From the NCBI GenBank assembly GCA_015660615.1, contig DQKQ01000088.1:1-7874 (forward strand): DNA of 7,874 nucleotides, in the 5' to 3' direction. Within the stretch, counting starts at the first letter, position 1. Each line of letters begins with the position of its first letter. Below, piece by piece: positions 4,840 through 7,874 of this stretch. The DNA comes from Flavobacteriales bacterium. Its GTDB lineage: Bacteria; Bacteroidota; Bacteroidia; Flavobacteriales_D; Sanyastnellaceae. A program made the translations under genes and the position numbers. The notes under the pieces were generated by a model that was not told the DNA's origin, made no database searches, and saw only the letters and a list, made by a program, of their open reading frames with translations.

Positions 4840-7153
4840 GGAATACAGTTCCAGTAGAGATATTAGCTCCACGTCCGTCCACCTTTTTCACTTCGATTTT
4901 CCAACTGAATTGTTCAGTGGCGCTTACGTAATGCGTTCCAACTCCATCAACAATATTCTCGCCTACCCAAGGTTCTCCTATTGTTGTAGAGTTAAAAACG
5001 AGTTTACCCCACCTATCATAAACCCAACATTCATAGCTAAGAATTAGTTCTTCTCCATTAATAACTGGAGCCCATGAATCATTGTTTCCGTCATTATCGG
5101 GAGTGAATGCGTTGGGTACATATAATTGTAATTCATTGGTTACATGAATAGTCTGAGTTGCTATATCAGTACATCCGTGGATGTTAGTGACATGAAGTTG
5201 AACCTCATAAGAGTCAGCTCTATCATATTCATGTTCTGGGCTAACTTCGGAAGATCCTGTACCATCTCCAAATGACCAGATGTATTCAGTTCCTCCAACT
5301 GACATATTCACAAACGTAACAATTGGGTCAAGAAATATAATATCTTCTGGAGTCACTAAAAAGTCAGCAACAGGAGGGTACCAAGCTTGAAATGCAGTGT
5401 CGATTTCAAGAACTACAGTACAACCATCATCACTTGTAATAGTTAACTCAGCTTCATAAATGCCGGGGTATTCAGCTTCAATTACAAAGGGTGAGGAGAA
5501 ATTATCAGGAATAACAAACCCAGGAACTTCAAGATTAAATGTAGATGCTCCAGTTGAGGTGTTTAATATCTCAACTTCGAGAGGCAAGCATATTGTATTT
5601 TGAAGAAATGTTATTTCAGGTATAGGATTGCTAAAAACATTGAAATCTTTAAAGGTCTGTGAACTGCAACCAAAAACATCAGTTGCAACTAACCCAATAG
5701 TAAAGACACCGGTTCCAGCAGCAAATAAATTAGGCACATCTGTCGATAACTCTGTGCAATCGGTTACTCCAGTAGGGAACACAGTCCAAGCATATGGTTC
5801 AACTCCTCCCGAACAATTTAATCCAGTAATATTTGAAGATGTGTTGTTTATTATAATGTCGGCATCGCTACCCACATCGAAACAAGTCCCCTCAGAGGAT
5901 AAATCAAAATCAGCTATTGGTTGAGGATGTATAGTAATTGTTTCCGAGTTTGTAGAAAAACAATTGGGGTTAGAAGCTGAAATAGCGGTGAAGTTTACAT
6001 CGAATAAACAATCTCCAGAATTATAGTCTTCACAATCAAAAATCATTTGAGGAGAAAGATTATCCGAATCATTTTGTCCATTTCCGAAGTCCCAAGCAGT
6101 AATGGCAGCAAAGTCTACCTCTGCTTGAAAATCCACTATTAAAGGTGAACACCCTTCTATTTCAGATACCGTGATTGAAGTAATAGGTATCGGTGTAGTT
6201 GTAACTGAAATTGCTGCGCTAGAGCTACAAGTATTAATTCCAGTAACGGTTAGTCCAATGACAGCAGTCCCTGAAGTATATGTAGGACAATAATTAAAAG
6301 TTTCACCACTTGAGCTCGCCGAGGTATCTAAAGTCCAATCCAAGTCTACATCATTTGTTGGAGAGTCAATCCAATTTACTTGAAGATCTATACATTCACC
6401 TTCACAGATTTCACTTAGACCACCGATTGTGAATGTTGGATTATCAAACACTTCAAAATTCTCGACATGAGAAATTATAGATGAGTTAAATCCACCTGTA
6501 GCAATTAGTTCGAATACATGAGCCCCAACAGAAAGATCACTTGCCGTGAATGTATCTGTGATATCAATACTCCCAATAGGCGAACAAATAGTAGCTGGAG
6601 AATAAGTTGAGTTAGATACACTTACTCCATCAACTAGAATTTCTACAACTACATTTTGGTTGTTGTTTGATGCAATTTCCCAATCAATGTCTAAACTATT
6701 TCCTGCGCAGATATCAATTGAGGAAGCCGAGGGAATATTAATTTCTGGAACCCCTGAGACAATTATAGTGATAGGATTCGCACCTATGGTATTTAAACAC
6801 TCTATAACATTTAGCTGTATATCATAACATCCAGCTGTGAGAAAACCTATAATAACATCTGTAGAATTTGCATTTGTGTTAGAGAGAAAGTCCCAATCCA
6901 TACCCTGAACACCATTGTTTATAGACCATGTATAAGTTAGGGATTCTGTGCAACCTGGGTCTAGGTCTGTAGTTGTGTTAGTGCAATTCACCATAAACCC
7001 AGTACCAACCTGTCCCTGAGTTACATCAACAGTAAATGATGGTAACAAAACACCTCCATCAGCAACTAAATCATCAGCCCCAAACGAGCTAACAGTTATT
7101 AATATTAGTGTGATTGCTAATAAAGACGTTCTTATAACGTAAGATTTCATCAT
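4829..7153 (-). CDS. Secreted multi-domain PKD/Ig-like protein with CHU_C type IX sorting domain
   Basis: A 774-residue exported protein. Residues 1-26 are a Sec signal peptide (K/R, then a hydrophobic core, ending 'SSFGA'). The rest is a chain of beta-sandwich modules: a PKD-like region (about 35-134), an Ig-like region (135-237), further PKD-like units (238-318; 319-408 with 'WDFGNG' 354-359; 410-509; 510-590) and a clear PKD domain (594-671) with 'WSFGDGTG' at 626-633. Residues 676-774 form the CHU_C domain ('YVPNAFTPDNDGNND', then 'VYDRWGKLVF'), the type B signal for the type IX secretion system, so the protein is expected on the cell surface or outside. Twenty-two cysteines lie outside the signal peptide, consistent with disulfides. 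No catalytic domain is visible; adhesion or structure is the likely role. Start is ATG 7153 or the adjacent ATG 7150. It is codirectional with fabD and divergent from an S8 protease. Confidence 0.9.
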   Translation of the reverse strand: MMKSYVIRTSLLAITLILITVSSFGADDLVADGGVLLPSFTVDVTQGQVGTGFMVNCTNTTTDLDPGCTESLTYTWSINNGVQGMDWDFLSNTNANSTDVIIGFLTAGCYDIQLNVIECLNTIGANPITIIVSGVPEINIPSASSIDICAGNSLDIDWEIASNNNQNVVVEILVDGVSVSNSTYSPATICSPIGSIDITDTFTASDLSVGAHVFELIATGGFNSSIISHVENFEVFDNPTFTIGGLSEICEGECIDLQVNWIDSPTNDVDLDWTLDTSASSSGETFNYCPTYTSGTAVIGLTVTGINTCSSSAAISVTTTPIPITSITVSEIEGCSPLIVDFQAEVDFAAITAWDFGNGQNDSDNLSPQMIFDCEDYNSGDCLFDVNFTAISASNPNCFSTNSETITIHPQPIADFDLSSEGTCFDVGSDADIIINNTSSNITGLNCSGGVEPYAWTVFPTGVTDCTELSTDVPNLFAAGTGVFTIGLVATDVFGCSSQTFKDFNVFSNPIPEITFLQNTICLPLEVEILNTSTGASTFNLEVPGFVIPDNFSSPFVIEAEYPGIYEAELTITSDDGCTVVLEIDTAFQAWYPPVADFLVTPEDIIFLDPIVTFVNMSVGGTEYIWSFGDGTGSSEVSPEHEYDRADSYEVQLHVTNIHGCTDIATQTIHVTNELQLYVPNAFTPDNDGNNDSWAPVINGEELILSYECWVYDRWGKLVFNSTTIGEPWVGENIVDGVGTHYVSATEQFSWKIEVKKVDGRGANISTGTVFLVR

Positions 7154-7194
7154 TAATGCGAGTTTGAAACCGCAAAATACGGATTTGCAACTTA

Positions 7195-7227
7195 TTTAAG
7201 GTCTTAAAAAAGATATTAATTAAATAT
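7195..7227. promoter_or_regulatory. Palindrome pair in the AT-rich divergent promoter region
   Basis: The 146-bp gap (7154-7299) between two exported-protein genes is AT-rich and holds two adjacent symmetrical elements: TTTAAG-GT-CTTAAA (7195-7208) and ATATT-AATTA-AATAT (7213-7227). A smaller GCAAA/TTTGC pair lies at 7172-7188. These could be operators or merely AT-rich promoter DNA, where such symmetry arises easily by chance. For the minus-strand gene I see only TATTTTG (minus strand, 7180-7174 region), one base short of the -7 consensus. Confidence 0.25.
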
Positions 7228-7233
7228 GGAAAG

Positions 7234-7263
7234 TTGGAAACTCAATTAAGATTTATATCTTCG
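7234..7263 (+). promoter_or_regulatory. Candidate Flavobacterium-type promoter of the S8 protease
   Basis: TTG at 7234-7236, a 19-bp spacer, then TATCTTCG at 7256-7263, which differs from TAnnTTTG at one base. The spacing fits the published flavobacterial rule of 17-23 bp. The transcript would begin near 7267, leaving a leader of about 33 nt before the ATG at 7300. Confidence 0.4.
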
Positions 7264-7299
7264 TGCCACCTGTTTTTAGTTTAAACCTATTCCCTGATA

Positions 7300-7874
7300 A
7301 TGAAAATATCTCTAAGTGGTGTTTTAATAGCGATTGTTTTCGCTTTCTCAACTTTAGATAGTACTTCAGCCCAAATCCCAGCCTTTGGTCTCCCAGGTGA
7401 AATCGTTCCTGGAGAACTAATTGTAATGTTCTTTAATAACATCGATGAAGAATTTATTTCCGACTTCGAGCGAGAAAATTTAATCGTAAATGGATACTAC
7501 TGTAACCTGAAAATGGAGAGAGTCCTTTCGCCTCTGTCCTATATCTATCTTTTTACTTACAATGAAAATTACCCTGAGAAAGATCTCTTAATAAAAAGTA
7601 TTTCTTCAGATTCTAAAGTAGAGGCGATACAATTTAATCACTACATAGAGGATAGAGAAACGATTCCCAACGACCCTAGCCTTTCGACTCAGTGGCACCA
7701 TATACAAAGTGGCGATCACGATATCGACAGCGAACTCGCTTGGGATATCACTACTGGAGGATACACATCAAGTGGAGATATAATTGTTGTATGTGTGCTA
7801 GAAGGAGGTGGAGCTAACTACTCGCATATAGATTTAATTTCTAATCATTGGACGAATGAGCATGAGATTGACGG
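7300..7874 (+). CDS. Exported subtilisin-like S8 serine protease, N-terminal part (3' truncated by window edge)
   Basis: The frame is open from ATG 7300 to the window end (191 codons visible). Residues 1-24 are a Sec signal peptide with a hydrophobic core and a likely cut after 'TSA'. Residues about 31-122 resemble a subtilase propeptide, starting 'VPGELIVMF'. The mature part opens with 'NDPSLSTQWHH' (124-134), 'DIDSELAWDITTG' (141-153) and 'IIVVCVLEGGGANYSHIDL' (161-179), then 'NHWTNEHEID' (182-191). This order (DP..QWH, AWD.T.G, VAV-D-G-..Y.HPDL) is the usual S8 start. At the catalytic Asp position, normally D-T/S-G, the sequence has Glu168-Gly-Gly, so the triad Asp appears replaced by Glu. 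The His and Ser motifs and any C-terminal sorting domain lie beyond the window. It is divergent from the CHU_C-domain protein; export by the type IX system is likely but not shown. Confidence 0.85.
   Translation, partial: MKISLSGVLIAIVFAFSTLDSTSAQIPAFGLPGEIVPGELIVMFFNNIDEEFISDFERENLIVNGYYCNLKMERVLSPLSYIYLFTYNENYPEKDLLIKSISSDSKVEAIQFNHYIEDRETIPNDPSLSTQWHHIQSGDHDIDSELAWDITTGGYTSSGDIIVVCVLEGGGANYSHIDLISNHWTNEHEID

Noticed and set aside
4754..5047. Plus-strand ORF across the fabD/CHU_C junction
   Set aside because: Antisense to the C-terminal sorting domain, which is strongly supported on the minus strand.
5628..5924. Plus-strand ORF antisense to the CHU_C-domain gene
   Set aside because: Low-complexity shadow of a clear multi-domain coding region; no start signals or family features.

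Overview
The window looks like a stretch of chromosome from a low-GC member of the Bacteroidetes, most likely Flavobacteriia or a relative. Three observations support this. A large secreted protein ends in a CHU_C (gliding-motility-associated C-terminal) domain, the type B sorting signal of the type IX secretion system, which occurs almost only in this phylum. The M16 peptidase carries a 'LGGPAMNCRL' stretch before its C-terminal Arg/Tyr pair that resembles Bacteroidetes homologues. Several genes have TAnnTTTG-type -7 boxes instead of a clear Shine-Dalgarno site. No mobile element, CRISPR array, tRNA or rRNA is visible, and gene spacing is tight throughout.

Layout, left to right. (a) 1-710 (+) is the C-terminal half of an AtoE-type short-chain fatty acid transporter, cut by the window edge. 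It is followed after 27 bp by a complete M16B zinc peptidase (738-1973, +). (b) A small minus-strand gene (1985-2395) faces the peptidase tail to tail. It encodes a protein built almost wholly of 25-residue repeats, which I cannot assign to a named family. It starts back to back with an MFS exporter (about 2425-3633, +). A perfect 15-bp palindrome lies exactly between the two genes and contains the GTG start of the repeat protein. (c) A 70-residue all-coiled-coil protein (3700-3912, +) overlaps the 3' end of fabD (3902-4789, -), the malonyl-CoA:ACP transacylase of fatty acid synthesis. (d) Upstream of fabD on the same strand is a 774-residue exported PKD/Ig-like protein with the CHU_C domain (4829-7153, -). 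(e) A 146-bp AT-rich divergent region separates it from an exported subtilisin-like (S8) protease (7300 to the window end, +), which carries Glu where the catalytic Asp is expected.

How the genes relate: the fatty acid transporter and FabD both touch fatty acid metabolism but are far apart and on opposite strands, so no joint pathway is claimed. The CHU_C protein and the S8 protease form a divergent pair of exported proteins typical of Bacteroidetes surface or secreted proteomes. I see no clear multi-gene novel system. The most novel items are the 25-residue repeat protein with its palindrome-embedded start, and the atypical S8 active site.
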